Assembly (NCBI GenBank): GCA_009777815.1
Contig: WRLB01000004.1
Coordinates: 1-43,699, forward strand
From: Bacteroidota bacterium
GTDB taxonomy: Bacteria > Bacteroidota > Ignavibacteria > Kapaibacteriales > UBA2268
DNA length: 43,699 bases
Direction of reading: 5' to 3'
Shown: positions 34,575 to 42,725 of the stretch, piece after piece
How positions within the stretch are numbered: the stretch's first letter is position 1
How the letters are laid out: every line of letters starts with the position of its first letter
Translations under genes and position numbers: made by a program
The notes under the pieces: model-generated
The model's database searches: none
What the model saw: only the letters and a program-made list of their open reading frames with translations
Told to the model about the DNA's origin: nothing

Positions 34575-34601
34575 GGGATACAGAACGAGTTCAGCAGGAC
34601 A
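34575..34601. repeat. Palindromic repeat family A, degenerate half unit
   Basis: GGGATACAGAACGAGTTCAGCAGGACA, in the convergent gap between the HIT gene and dprA. Confidence 0.6.
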
Positions 34602-34619
34602 TTTTAGAGTTGCCATATA

Positions 34620-35756
34620 TTAAAGCGTAATATTTCTAACATAATGCTTGCCGGGGAGTTGGCGGACTAATTCTTCGAATTCCATATCTATGAGTTGGAC
34701 TAATAATTCTGAAATATCTAATCCTGTAAGACCTATAAGTGTATCTATATGTATAGGTTCGTTGGAAAGATTATTATATATTTTTTCTTCGGCAGGATTG
34801 CTGAAAGTAATATTTTGTTCAAATGTGTTTTTATTTTGGTTGTCTACAACGGATTTATCATCTATTTCAAGGATTCCCATATCTTCTAACATAGTTTTAG
34901 GACTAATAGCAATAATTGCTTTGTGCCTTCTAATTAGGTTATTTGTGCCTAAACTTTTTTCAGAAGTAATATTTCCTGGTATCACAAAAACATCTCTACT
35001 GTGCATATCGGCAAACTTTGCAGTATTCATCGCACCACCTTTATATGCCGATTCTACGACTAATGTTGCTTTAGAAATGCCACTAATAATTCTATTTCTA
35101 TGCAAAAAATATCCTTGCATAGCAGGAGTTCCGAACTTATATTCAGTAATAACTGCACCGCCTGATGTTACAATATCATTAGCAGTTTGGTTTGCTACCT
35201 GCGAACTTATTTTATCTAATCCGCTTGCAATTAAAGCATAAGTTATTCCGTTATTTTTTATTGCTGTTCCGTGGGCGATAGAATCAATTCCATTAGCCAT
35301 ACCGCTTGTAATTAATATATTTTGTTTAACAAACTCGGATACAAATTGTTCGGTGACCATTTTGCCGTAGTATGTACATTTTCTTGTTCCTACTACCGAG
35401 ATAGATATAGCATCGGCGGGCTGTAAGTCGCCCCAAATATAAAGGACAATCGGCGGATAATCTATTTGTTTCAGCAATGATGGATAAGCATCATTCCAAA
35501 CAGTTATTATTTTATAATCATTTTTTTCTGCAAATTCTATTTGTTCTTCTGATTTTTGTATTACACTTATGCCATTTTTATCTTTACTTTCATTCTCAAA
35601 AAAATCTCCTTGCCGTAAATTAAAAGCATTTTTAGAAAAATCATCAAAAGATACATACTTATTTATTATCCGTGTGCATTCATTATAAGTCAATCCTTTA
35701 ACAAATGTTAACGAAATAATAGATGCCAAATCCCAACCGTTAGGTATATTTTCCAC
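34620..35756 (-). CDS. dprA: DNA-processing protein DprA
   Basis: 378 aa. It loads RecA on incoming single-stranded DNA during natural transformation. The Rossmann-fold core shows ISVVGTRKCTYYGKMVTEQFVSEF, ITSGMANGIDSIAHGTAIKNNGITYALIASGLD, VITEYKFGTPAMQGYFLHRNRIISGISKATLVVES and KGGAMNTAKFADMHSRDVFVIPGNITSEKSLGTNNLIRRHKAI. An N-terminal helical domain and a C-terminal winged-helix (DML1-like, LSNEPIHIDTLIGLTGLDISELLVQLIDMEFEELVRQLPG) flank it. It starts at a GTG that shares one base with the nusB stop (TAGTG), indicating translational coupling. No other competence genes are nearby. Confidence 0.96.
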   Translation of the reverse strand: MENIPNGWDLASIISLTFVKGLTYNECTRIINKYVSFDDFSKNAFNLRQGDFFENESKDKNGISVIQKSEEQIEFAEKNDYKIITVWNDAYPSLLKQIDYPPIVLYIWGDLQPADAISISVVGTRKCTYYGKMVTEQFVSEFVKQNILITSGMANGIDSIAHGTAIKNNGITYALIASGLDKISSQVANQTANDIVTSGGAVITEYKFGTPAMQGYFLHRNRIISGISKATLVVESAYKGGAMNTAKFADMHSRDVFVIPGNITSEKSLGTNNLIRRHKAIIAISPKTMLEDMGILEIDDKSVVDNQNKNTFEQNITFSNPAEEKIYNNLSNEPIHIDTLIGLTGLDISELLVQLIDMEFEELVRQLPGKHYVRNITL

Positions 35757-36376
35757 TATTGCAACCCTCTATCTGATTTGTGAATTAATTTTTTATCTTC
35801 AAATATACCTTTTATTTTTTCTAACATACCATTAACAAACGCAGTTGATTTTTCGGTAGAATAATTTTTTGCCAACTCTAATGCTTCATTTATACTCACT
35901 TTTACTGGCACATCAGGTATAAACAAAAATTCTGACATAGCAATCATCATAATTATTCTATCAGTTGTTGCAATTCTGTTGAAATCCCAATTGTCTGCTG
36001 TTTGCCTAATATATTCAACAAATGAGTTATAATTTTTAATAGTAGCATTTATTATTAACATAGCAAATTCTTGGTCTTGCTGTCGCCAAGAAATTAAAGA
36101 ATCTAAGTTTGCATCTGCTAATCTTTCTTCATCTACTACTACTTTATTATCGCTTAATTTATCGTTCTTATTAGCATCTTCATATTCGTTTTCAACGTTA
36201 AAAGAACGATTAAAGATATGGTCTATTAAAAAATCAATAGATATATCTGATACGAAATGAGCCATCAGTATTTGCAAAACTTTTTCTCTTACTAATCTGC
36301 GAGTTCCTTTGACTATTTTTTTAGTATTTAGTGCAAAACCTATTTTTTTTTCTTCAGTAATTTGTTTGGTATCCAT
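35756..36376 (-). CDS. nusB: Transcription antitermination factor NusB
   Basis: 206 aa. It binds boxA RNA with NusE (ribosomal S10) during rRNA transcription antitermination. The RNA-binding N-terminus is RRLVREKVLQILMAHFVSDISIDFLIDHIF. The C-terminal core is WDFNRIATTDRIIMMIAMSEFLFIPDVPVKVSINEALELAKNYSTEKSTAFVNGMLEKI. It is longer than the ~140-150-aa E. coli type, with a basic N-terminal extension and an acidic middle insert (EYEDANKNDKLSDNKVVVDEER), as is usual in this phylum. It overlaps dprA by one base and is driven by a TATTTTTG box 25 nt upstream, back to back with the ugd promoter. Confidence 0.95.
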   Translation of the reverse strand: MDTKQITEEKKIGFALNTKKIVKGTRRLVREKVLQILMAHFVSDISIDFLIDHIFNRSFNVENEYEDANKNDKLSDNKVVVDEERLADANLDSLISWRQQDQEFAMLIINATIKNYNSFVEYIRQTADNWDFNRIATTDRIIMMIAMSEFLFIPDVPVKVSINEALELAKNYSTEKSTAFVNGMLEKIKGIFEDKKLIHKSDRGLQ

Positions 36377-36400
36377 ATATAAATAACATATAAAAGATTA

Positions 36401-36408
36401 CAAAAATA
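36401..36408 (-). promoter_or_regulatory. -7 box (TATTTTTG) of nusB-dprA
   Basis: CAAAAATA on the plus strand, 24 nt before the minus-strand ATG at 36376. It is divergent from, and only 23 bp away from, the ugd -7 box, so the two polymerases would compete for overlapping upstream DNA. Confidence 0.6.
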
Positions 36409-36431
36409 CAAAAAAATATTGTAAAAATTAT

Positions 36432-36439
36432 TATTTTTG
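36432..36439 (+). promoter_or_regulatory. -7 box (TATTTTTG) of ugd
   Basis: Exact consensus 24 nt before ATG 36464. The ORF-track TTG start (36437) lies inside it. Confidence 0.62.
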
Positions 36440-36463
36440 CATATATATATTAAAATAAAAATT

Positions 36464-37813
36464 ATGGCATATAATATTGGTATAATTGGAACGGGCTATG
36501 TAGGGCTTGTTACAGGGAATTGCTTCGCTTCCGTAGGCAATAATGTTTGGTGTATTGATATAGACCAAGAAAAAGTTAATAAATTGCAAAAATCTATCTG
36601 CACAATTTATGAACCCGGATTAGATAAATTACTCACTTCTAATAACGCAAATGGCAATATAAATTTTACCACTGATCTTGAAGAATGTGTTAAAAATTGC
36701 AATATAATATTTTTATGTTTGCCTACTCCTCCCGGCGAAGATGGTTCTGCTGACCTTCATTATGTATTGCAGATGGCAGATTCATTGGGACAGTTAATTA
36801 AAAAATTAGATAGCAATAACAAAACAAATAGCAAAAAAATAATAATAAATAAAAGCACTGTTCCCGTAGGCACTGCCGATAAAACAACAGAAATATTGCT
36901 AAAATATCTGCCAAAAGATAGATTTGCAGTTGTAAGCAATCCTGAATTTTTGCGAGAAGGAGTAGCAGTAGAAGATGCACTTAAGCCCGATAGAATAGTT
37001 ATTGGCACCGATGATAACGAGATTGTTGCGATATTTAACGACCTATATGCACCTTATGTTCGCAATGGTAATCCAATTATATTTATGGATACTAAAAGTG
37101 CTGAAGTCACTAAATATGCTGCGAATTCATTTCTTGCTACAAAGATTTCATTTATGAACGATTTATCGGCGTATTGCGAAGTAGTAGGAGCAGATATAGA
37201 AAAAATTAGAATCGGGATAGGAACTGATTCGCGTATAGGAAATAAATTTTTGTATCCTGGAATTGGATATGGTGGTTCTTGTTTTCCGAAAGATGTCCAA
37301 GCACTATCTTTTTCTGCAAACAGCGTGGGTTCTCCATTAAGTATTGTTGATGCTACCCAACGTGTAAATTATGAACAAATAAATAGATTTTTTGCTCGTA
37401 TAGAAAAACGATTTAATCATTTAAAAGGACTAAAATTTGCTATTTGGGGACTTGCATTTAAGCCGAATACTGACGATATTCGCGAAGCCCCTTCACATAA
37501 ATTAATTAACTTTTTACTTAATAAAGGAGCATCCGTATCCGCATTTGACGAAGAAGCAACCGAAACTACAAAAATAGTATTCGGCGACAAAATACATTAT
37601 GCCGAAAAAATGTATGACACTTTAGACAATGCAGATGCACTGATAATATGCACGGAATGGATAAGTTTTAGGAATCCTAATTTTGATTTAATTAACGAAA
37701 AATTAAACAACAAAATTATTTTTGATGGCAGAAATTTATATAATTTATCTGATATGGAGAAACTTTGTTTTGAATACCATTCCATCGGCAGAAAAACAAT
37801 CATTAACCACTAA
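36464..37813 (+). CDS. ugd: UDP-glucose 6-dehydrogenase
   Basis: NAD-dependent four-electron oxidation of UDP-glucose to UDP-glucuronate, feeding capsule, exopolysaccharide or lipopolysaccharide synthesis. The protein is 449 aa from ATG 36464. The N-terminal Rossmann motif is GIIGTGYVGLVTGNCFASVG. Further signatures are LPTPPGEDGSADLHYV, NKSTVPVGTAD, VSNPEFLREGVAVEDALKPDRIVIG, AEVTKYAANSFLATKISFMNDLSAYCE and the catalytic-cysteine loop GYGGSCFPKDVQAL. The C-terminal domain has WGLAFKPNTDDIREAPSHKLI. The closely related UDP-N-acetylmannosamine dehydrogenase cannot be fully excluded but fits less well. It is monocistronic; no sugar-transferase cluster is adjacent. Confidence 0.94.
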   Translation: MAYNIGIIGTGYVGLVTGNCFASVGNNVWCIDIDQEKVNKLQKSICTIYEPGLDKLLTSNNANGNINFTTDLEECVKNCNIIFLCLPTPPGEDGSADLHYVLQMADSLGQLIKKLDSNNKTNSKKIIINKSTVPVGTADKTTEILLKYLPKDRFAVVSNPEFLREGVAVEDALKPDRIVIGTDDNEIVAIFNDLYAPYVRNGNPIIFMDTKSAEVTKYAANSFLATKISFMNDLSAYCEVVGADIEKIRIGIGTDSRIGNKFLYPGIGYGGSCFPKDVQALSFSANSVGSPLSIVDATQRVNYEQINRFFARIEKRFNHLKGLKFAIWGLAFKPNTDDIREAPSHKLINFLLNKGASVSAFDEEATETTKIVFGDKIHYAEKMYDTLDNADALIICTEWISFRNPNFDLINEKLNNKIIFDGRNLYNLSDMEKLCFEYHSIGRKTIINH

Positions 37814-37868
37814 AAATAATATATTACGTGTTTTGTTATGCCAAATTTATTTTGGATAAAGATGTAGA

Positions 37869-37882
37869 AATGTTATAACATT
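37869..37882. terminator. Short perfect palindrome between convergent ugd and yraN
   Basis: AATGTTATAACATT, 14 bp, fully self-complementary. It could be part of a weak bidirectional terminator or a protein site. There is no T-tract, so its function is uncertain. Confidence 0.25.
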
Positions 37883-37895
37883 AAAATAAACAACA

Positions 37896-38258
37896 CTATA
37901 TAACATTTTCTAAATGTGTAATATCAGGTAAATTAGTTATCATATCTATGGCTATAAAATCTATTCTGCATTCTTGGTTTGTGATATTATGTTTTAGCAT
38001 ATAGCCATTAGCAGCAAAACGAATACTGCGTTTTTTCTTTTCAGTAATAGATAAAAGTGGATGTCCGAAATTATGATTAGTTCTTGTTTTTACTTCAATA
38101 AAAACAAGAACATTGTTTTTATCGGTAGCAATTATATCTATCTCACCTTCTTTTCCAAAATGGAAGTTCTTTTCAATAATGCTATATCCTTTATCTATCA
38201 GATACTTTTCAGCAATACTTTCTCCTTTATTTCCGACATTTTTATTATGTGTATTCAT
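37896..38258 (-). CDS. yraN: YraN/UPF0102 family putative endonuclease
   Basis: 120 aa, the usual length. Family signature: GNKGESIAEKYLIDKGYSIIEKNFHFGKEGEIDIIATDKNNVLVFIEVKTRTNHNFGHPLLSITEKKKRSIRFAANGYM. The catalytic-like residues D41 (GEIDII) and E55-V-K57 (IEVKTR) form a PD-(D/E)XK/Holliday-junction-resolvase-like fold. The biochemical role is still poorly defined. Its ATG shares one base with the protease stop (TAATG), so it is translationally coupled to the upstream T9SS subtilase, an odd pairing of a secreted protease with a DNA-related protein. Confidence 0.93.
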   Translation of the reverse strand: MNTHNKNVGNKGESIAEKYLIDKGYSIIEKNFHFGKEGEIDIIATDKNNVLVFIEVKTRTNHNFGHPLLSITEKKKRSIRFAANGYMLKHNITNQECRIDFIAIDMITNLPDITHLENVI

Positions 38259-40531
38259 TACATTTTAACGACTTTTTGTATTGATTTTGCTTTGTGGTTA
38301 TGTAGTTTTATAAAGTAAGTGCCTGTAGTAAGTTTAGATAAATCTATTTGTTTTTCTGTATCTATTGATGATAAATAAACTAACCTTCCTGTTTCGTCAT
38401 AAACATTTATAATATAAGGCATTTCTGTTGTATTTTCTACTTGTATATTCGCATTTCCGTTTGTTATTGGATTAGGAAAAATGTTAAATACGAAATCTTG
38501 TTCATCGTCTTCTATACCTAATGTTAGATGCTTCATTATTTCGTGTGCATTAATTTTGCCCCATCCCCAGATAGTAGATTTATTTTCTTTAGCATTTCCT
38601 GTATATTCGTCATTAATTGCTGTGATTCGCAATATATCTTTAATTTCAGAATGCGTAAGTTTTGGATTTACTTCGAGCATAAGTGCAACAATTCCTGTTA
38701 CCATTGGCGAAGACATAGATGTTCCTTGTGCGGCAATAAATTCGTATGTAGCGTTAGGAGTTTTGTCTGTAACATATAAATCCTTATAAGCATTAGAGAT
38801 ACCTACAAAACTATGAAGTGCAGAATACAATATACTGCCAGGTGCTGTAATATCAGGTTTAATTCTTCCGTCAGTTAATGGACCTTTAGAACTGAAATTT
38901 GCAATGTTATTAATAGTTTGCGAAGTTGGAGTTTTGTTGCCTGCAAATGGAACTATTGTATCTCGTGTAACATAAGCACCAACAGATATTACTTCCTCTT
39001 CTGTTCCCGGTGAACTAATTGTATAATTTGCATCGGGTTCAATTCCTTGAGTTTTAACTATAAAAGGATGACCATGCGGAGATGATTGATTCCAACAATG
39101 TATTATACCTGAATCTGAAAATATTCTAACAGACATATATGCATCCGCATTCTCTATACCAGATACATAAATGGGGATTATTCTACCGACAATTAAAGGT
39201 TTTTTATTTGTTATATATGGCTCCAAATAAGATTCATAAGCCCACACGTGAACATAAAACCTTCTTGCAGGATTATTAAAAGAAGATATCATTGTATCTA
39301 ATAATAATCCCGAAGAACCTACGGTAGATATAGTAAAAGAATCTGTTAATATCTCAAAATCTTTATCTAAAATTTTAGTTGTTATAGAAAACTCTTTGTC
39401 TATTTCGCCCATCGCATAAAAATAAGCGTAACCCCACTCTAATGTAGATAAAAGGCATTCTACAGATTTAATTGTGTTAGAAAAATTATTTTCAAGATGT
39501 GCTTTTGTATTTCCTACATTTCCTGCTGAAGCAACTAATATTCTGCCTTCAGGATTTTCATTAACCATTTCTTTTATCATTATTCCTGCAGAATGTGTAC
39601 CGTCATTAGGGTATCCTATTGTTCCAAAACTCATATTAATAACTATAGGTTTGCCAACAGAGTCCGCATAACTGAATAAATAATCAATACCTTCAATATA
39701 AGTAGGGCTGTCGTACTTACTAGTTGCATAACTATGTATACCTAATTCAACGATAGCAATATCTGACTTTGTTGCTATTCCCGAATGTGTATACTTTTGT
39801 CCTTCAACTTTTGAACCCGCTGCAATAGCAAGAACATGTGTCCCATGATACTCAGTATTTGAACTATAATCTGAAATAAATTTAATGTCAAAGTCATGAA
39901 GGTCAGTTAAAAGGAAACCAACATCAGAATTTTTAGGTGGCGGAAAAAATTCCAACAAGATATCATCATCAATATATGCATAAGGCACCCAAGCCCGCTT
40001 AATGCGTCCCTTTCCGTTTTCATCTGAAAACATTGGATGAGTAAAATCAAAACCATAATCTAAAACGCCAACAATTACACCTTCACCAAAATAAGAACGC
40101 TCAAGGTCTATACCTTGATGAACCTTATCTACATTAGAAGATTGCAATGCCTTATCTAAAAGTGGCTGTGGCTGTTTTGCAATCTCAATAAGTTCTACAA
40201 AATTAAAAGCAGATAATTGCTCTATTTTATCTATCGGAACAGACAGCAAAGCAACGCTTTTAGTTTTTACTAACTCTTTGCAACCAAGATTTTCAACTTG
40301 CAATTTGGAATAATTTTCGTTTACTTTTATATAAAGTTTAGTATATTCAATTCCATTTTTGGATTGCAAAAAGTAATCTTTTGATTTGATTTTATTATTT
40401 AAGATACTTTTATTTTCGTGCATTTTTAGGAACACATAAGTATCTGCGGTCAGTTTATTATTATAGTTTTCTGCGAACACATTGGCAGAAATCCAAACTG
40501 ATAAAATTAAGATAATAAATATATTTTTCAT
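38258..40531 (-). CDS. Secreted subtilisin-like (S8) serine protease with T9SS sorting domain
   Basis: 757 aa. A signal peptide (MKNIFIILILSVWISANVFA) is followed by a propeptide (~21-130). The S8 catalytic domain has the Asp motif GVIVGVLDYGFDFTHP (D158), the His motif EYHGTHVLAIAAGS (H229) and the Ser motif QGTSMSSPMVTGIVALML (S605). An insert of roughly 200 residues lies between the GNVGNTKAHLENN region and the Ser motif. The last ~75 residues are a T9SS type A domain: FNIFPNPITNGNANIQVENTTEMPYIINVYDETGRLVYLSS...LTTGTYFIKLHNHKAKSIQKVVKM. It is probably a cell-surface or released protease for peptide scavenging. Its own promoter (TTG-19 nt-TATATTTG) lies just upstream; yraN is coupled downstream. 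Confidence 0.95.
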   Translation of the reverse strand: MKNIFIILILSVWISANVFAENYNNKLTADTYVFLKMHENKSILNNKIKSKDYFLQSKNGIEYTKLYIKVNENYSKLQVENLGCKELVKTKSVALLSVPIDKIEQLSAFNFVELIEIAKQPQPLLDKALQSSNVDKVHQGIDLERSYFGEGVIVGVLDYGFDFTHPMFSDENGKGRIKRAWVPYAYIDDDILLEFFPPPKNSDVGFLLTDLHDFDIKFISDYSSNTEYHGTHVLAIAAGSKVEGQKYTHSGIATKSDIAIVELGIHSYATSKYDSPTYIEGIDYLFSYADSVGKPIVINMSFGTIGYPNDGTHSAGIMIKEMVNENPEGRILVASAGNVGNTKAHLENNFSNTIKSVECLLSTLEWGYAYFYAMGEIDKEFSITTKILDKDFEILTDSFTISTVGSSGLLLDTMISSFNNPARRFYVHVWAYESYLEPYITNKKPLIVGRIIPIYVSGIENADAYMSVRIFSDSGIIHCWNQSSPHGHPFIVKTQGIEPDANYTISSPGTEEEVISVGAYVTRDTIVPFAGNKTPTSQTINNIANFSSKGPLTDGRIKPDITAPGSILYSALHSFVGISNAYKDLYVTDKTPNATYEFIAAQGTSMSSPMVTGIVALMLEVNPKLTHSEIKDILRITAINDEYTGNAKENKSTIWGWGKINAHEIMKHLTLGIEDDEQDFVFNIFPNPITNGNANIQVENTTEMPYIINVYDETGRLVYLSSIDTEKQIDLSKLTTGTYFIKLHNHKAKSIQKVVKM

Positions 40532-40553
40532 AACACGTTAATTATTTATTTTA

Positions 40554-40583
40554 CAAATATAAAGAAAAGATTTTAATTATCAA
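40554..40583 (-). promoter_or_regulatory. Promoter of the T9SS subtilase (-33 TTG, 19-nt spacer, -7 TATATTTG)
   Basis: On the minus strand GGTTG, a 19-nt spacer (ATAATTAAAATCTTTTCTT) and TATATTTG form the best complete Bacteroidetes-type promoter in the window, 22 nt before the ATG at 40531. Confidence 0.7.
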
Positions 40584-40690
40584 CCTTTAGGTAAAATTAT
40601 ACAAAAATAACAAATGTGACAATTTTTCTAAATATATTTTTTAATAAAATATGTGGATTAATTCCTACTAAAATAGAAAACAGGTCTCCA

Positions 40691-41425
40691 TTAATAATAG
40701 TATTCGTCAGGCAACTCAATTAAATTGAATAAGAAATTCAATCCTAATTGAATAGAAGCAGGGCGAGGATTATAGTAATTTGTAATTATTTGATTCCCTA
40801 ACGCCGGAACTACATTCTTTAACGGATCGTTATTAACAAAATCAGTATATACACCATTTAGCGCATAACTTGCATTGAAAAATATATTTAATCTTCCAAC
40901 CTTATCGTAATACAACGGATGCGTATAACCTGCTTTAAACTCTATTAAGTTCTGCAACTTATCTGTATTTATATTAATTCCTATCCAATCGGCAGAAACA
41001 GGGAATCCAACAGAAAAACCAAGTTTAATACCGCAATGACTAAAAGTCGGACTAATAGTTATATAACTAAAACGCATTCTATCTTGCGTTAAATAATTTT
41101 TTGTATCAGCATCGTAGTTATATTTCATCAGAAAACTATTGGTATTATATCCAATATCAAGATACAAACCCAAATTATATTCAAAATCTAAAGGAATATA
41201 AGTTGTAATTCCAACATCGGGAACATTGTTAAATGCGAAACCATTTTTTCGTCCTTGTGGATTAGGGAAGCCATTGATTGCACATTTATAGCCAATAGAA
41301 AGTCCTAACTCAGGCGGAAAATATTGTTCTTCTTGGGCTGTTAGTTTAATACTTGAAATGCAAAACAGCACTAAAATTAAGGTTATTACTATTTTTTGTA
41401 GCATATTTTTATTCTTATTTTTCAT
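40691..41425 (-). CDS. Outer-membrane beta-barrel (porin-like) protein
   Basis: 244 aa. A signal peptide (MKNKNKNMLQKIVITLILVLFCISSIKLTAQ; a second Met at residue 8 is a possible start) is followed by about 210 residues of alternating strands: PELGLSIGYKCAING, FEYNLGLYLDIGYNTNSFLMKYNY, RFSYITISPTFSHCGIKLGFSVGFPVSADW, LIEFKAGYTHPLYY, RLNIFFNASYALNGVY, SIQLGLNFLFNLIEL. This is typical of small OmpA/porin-like barrels of the FCB group (outer membrane beta-barrel superfamily). The C-terminus is an acidic aromatic tail (ELPDEYYY), not a terminal Phe. The substrate is unknown. It lies upstream of the protease on the same strand but is separated by the protease's own promoter. Confidence 0.8.
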   Translation of the reverse strand: MKNKNKNMLQKIVITLILVLFCISSIKLTAQEEQYFPPELGLSIGYKCAINGFPNPQGRKNGFAFNNVPDVGITTYIPLDFEYNLGLYLDIGYNTNSFLMKYNYDADTKNYLTQDRMRFSYITISPTFSHCGIKLGFSVGFPVSADWIGININTDKLQNLIEFKAGYTHPLYYDKVGRLNIFFNASYALNGVYTDFVNNDPLKNVVPALGNQIITNYYNPRPASIQLGLNFLFNLIELPDEYYY

Positions 41426-41544
41426 TAATTATCGGATATAAAGTGTTATTTCTTTATAATGAACTTATAAAAATTGTGCCAAAAAATGCAGTTATGCTGA
41501 ATATATTAAGCATAACGCAAAAATTGAAAAAACATTTTTTACAT

Positions 41545-41552
41545 TATTTTTG
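41545..41552 (+). promoter_or_regulatory. Orphan -7 box (TATTTTTG)
   Basis: Exact consensus but with no credible gene start within 250 nt; a small RNA or a lost gene is possible, or chance. Confidence 0.25.
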
Positions 41553-41817
41553 TAGAATACTGCAATTTGATGCTATAAAAAGCATTATTGATGTATTTTT
41601 AATAGCGAATTTGAAATCGGTAGACACCAAATTAGAATAAATTAAAATACATATTTTAACAGGGAATTAGTTCATTAATTACATATATTATACTGTGCTT
41701 GATGCGGCATATTATAATTATGTGCTATTGTCATTGCAAGACGATTTATTGACGTGGCAAGTTGCATTAAAAAAATAATATAAAAATTGCTATCTAAATA
41801 AATAAATCGGAAATCAT

Positions 41818-41825
41818 TATATTTG
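41818..41825 (+). promoter_or_regulatory. -7 box (TATATTTG) of truB
   Basis: Consensus match 21 nt before ATG 41847. The ORF-track TTG start (41823) is inside it. Confidence 0.6.
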
Positions 41826-41846
41826 CAAATAATATCTTATAATAGT

Positions 41847-42563
41847 ATGTTTGTTCTTAATACAGATACAATTAATGAAATAAATAATTTTTCGGTTTGG
41901 ATAGATATATGTAATACATCAGGGAGTGCTATTCTTATTAATAAAAGTGCAAATTGGACATCCTTTGATGTTGTCGCTAAAATGCGAAATATAACTAAAA
42001 TAAGAAAAATAGGACATTGCGGAACACTTGATCCTTTTGCTACGGGCTTGCTGATTCTATGTTTAGGAAAAGGAACAAAACAAATATCTACTTTCCAAAA
42101 TCTTCCCAAACAATATAATGCAACTATTAAAATCGGTGCTACTACTAAATCAAGTGATATAGAACAACCCGAAGAAAATATTTGCGACATTTCACATATA
42201 AAAAATAATGATATTGAGGATGTTATTAATTCTTTCAATGGTATTATTATGCAAGTTCCACCGATGTTTTCTGCTAAAAAAATTAAAGGACGTAAATTAT
42301 ATGAACTTGCTCGTAAAAATATAGAAATAGAACTTCCTGCTGTAGAAGTTAATATTCATAGTATTGAAATTAGTAAAATTGATTTGCCTTCAATTAATGT
42401 TATAATTGATTGTTCTAAAGGGACATATATTAGAGCATTAGCAAGAGATATTGGAATTAAATTGGGAGTTGGTGGTTATCTTACGCAACTTAAACGAACC
42501 AAAATTGGCGAACATAATACTACTAATGCCTTCACTATTGATGAGTTGCAATCTATAATTTAA
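41847..42563 (+). CDS. truB: tRNA pseudouridine(55) synthase TruB
   Basis: Isomerises U55 in the T-loop of elongator tRNAs. The protein is 238 aa from ATG 41847. Family motifs are GSAILINKSANWTSFDVVAKMR, the catalytic KIGHCGTLDPFATGLLILCLGKGTK (Asp62), YNATIKIGATTKSSDIEQP, the QVPPMFSAKKIKGRKLYELARK segment and the C-terminal CSKGTYIRALARDIGIKLGVGGYLTQLKRTKIGEH. It is short, with no PUA domain, as in many FCB bacteria. The eight extra N-terminal residues in the ORF track come from the promoter. ribF and rbfA, common neighbours, are absent. Downstream is a compact cluster of three palindromic repeats. Confidence 0.97.
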   Translation: MFVLNTDTINEINNFSVWIDICNTSGSAILINKSANWTSFDVVAKMRNITKIRKIGHCGTLDPFATGLLILCLGKGTKQISTFQNLPKQYNATIKIGATTKSSDIEQPEENICDISHIKNNDIEDVINSFNGIIMQVPPMFSAKKIKGRKLYELARKNIEIELPAVEVNIHSIEISKIDLPSINVIIDCSKGTYIRALARDIGIKLGVGGYLTQLKRTKIGEHNTTNAFTIDELQSII

Positions 42564-42590
42564 GAGATGCTAAAACAAGTTCAGCATAAC
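42563..42590. repeat. Palindromic repeat family A, half unit overlapping the truB stop
   Basis: AGAGATGCTAAAACAAGTTCAGCATAAC. It begins at the last base of the truB stop codon. Confidence 0.8.
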
Positions 42591-42598
42591 TAATTTCT

Positions 42599-42622
42599 AA
42601 CACAGGGATTAATCCCCGTGCT
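42599..42622. repeat. Palindromic repeat family B hairpin (one mismatch)
   Basis: AACACAGGGATTAATCCCCGTGCT has a single A/C stem mismatch relative to the other copies. It is nested between two family A half-units of opposite orientation. Confidence 0.8.
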
Positions 42623-42630
42623 AAGTGTAT

Positions 42631-42658
42631 ATTATGCCGAACTTATTTCAGCATATCA
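42631..42658. repeat. Palindromic repeat family A, half unit (opposite orientation)
   Basis: ATTATGCCGAACTTATTTCAGCATATCA. With 42563-42590 it forms an inverted pair enclosing the family B hairpin. Confidence 0.75.
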
Positions 42659-42725
42659 TTATTTATGTGGACGTTATTGATTGCTTTTTGTCGCTAATAT
42701 TTCACCTACGGTAGAACCATAGAAA

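Larger units (their letters stand above)
41426..41846. other. Divergent gap between the outer-membrane protein and truB (~420 bp)
   Basis: This holds a short palindrome (GTTATGCTGAATATATTAAGCATAAC, 41491-41516), an orphan TATTTTTG box, a degenerate repeat-like stretch (TGTCATTGCAAGACGATTTATTGACGTGGCAAGTTGCA, about 41728-41765) and the truB promoter. The 95-codon ORF-track frame here lacks coding character and is not accepted. Confidence 0.55.

Noticed and set aside
34648-35241. 197-aa plus-strand ORF opposite dprA
   Set aside because: Antisense shadow of a clear DprA coding region; no promoter or recognisable domain.
41353-41640. 95-aa plus-strand ORF
   Set aside because: It overlaps the signal-peptide end of the minus-strand outer-membrane protein, has no promoter before its start, contains a palindrome and shows no family features.
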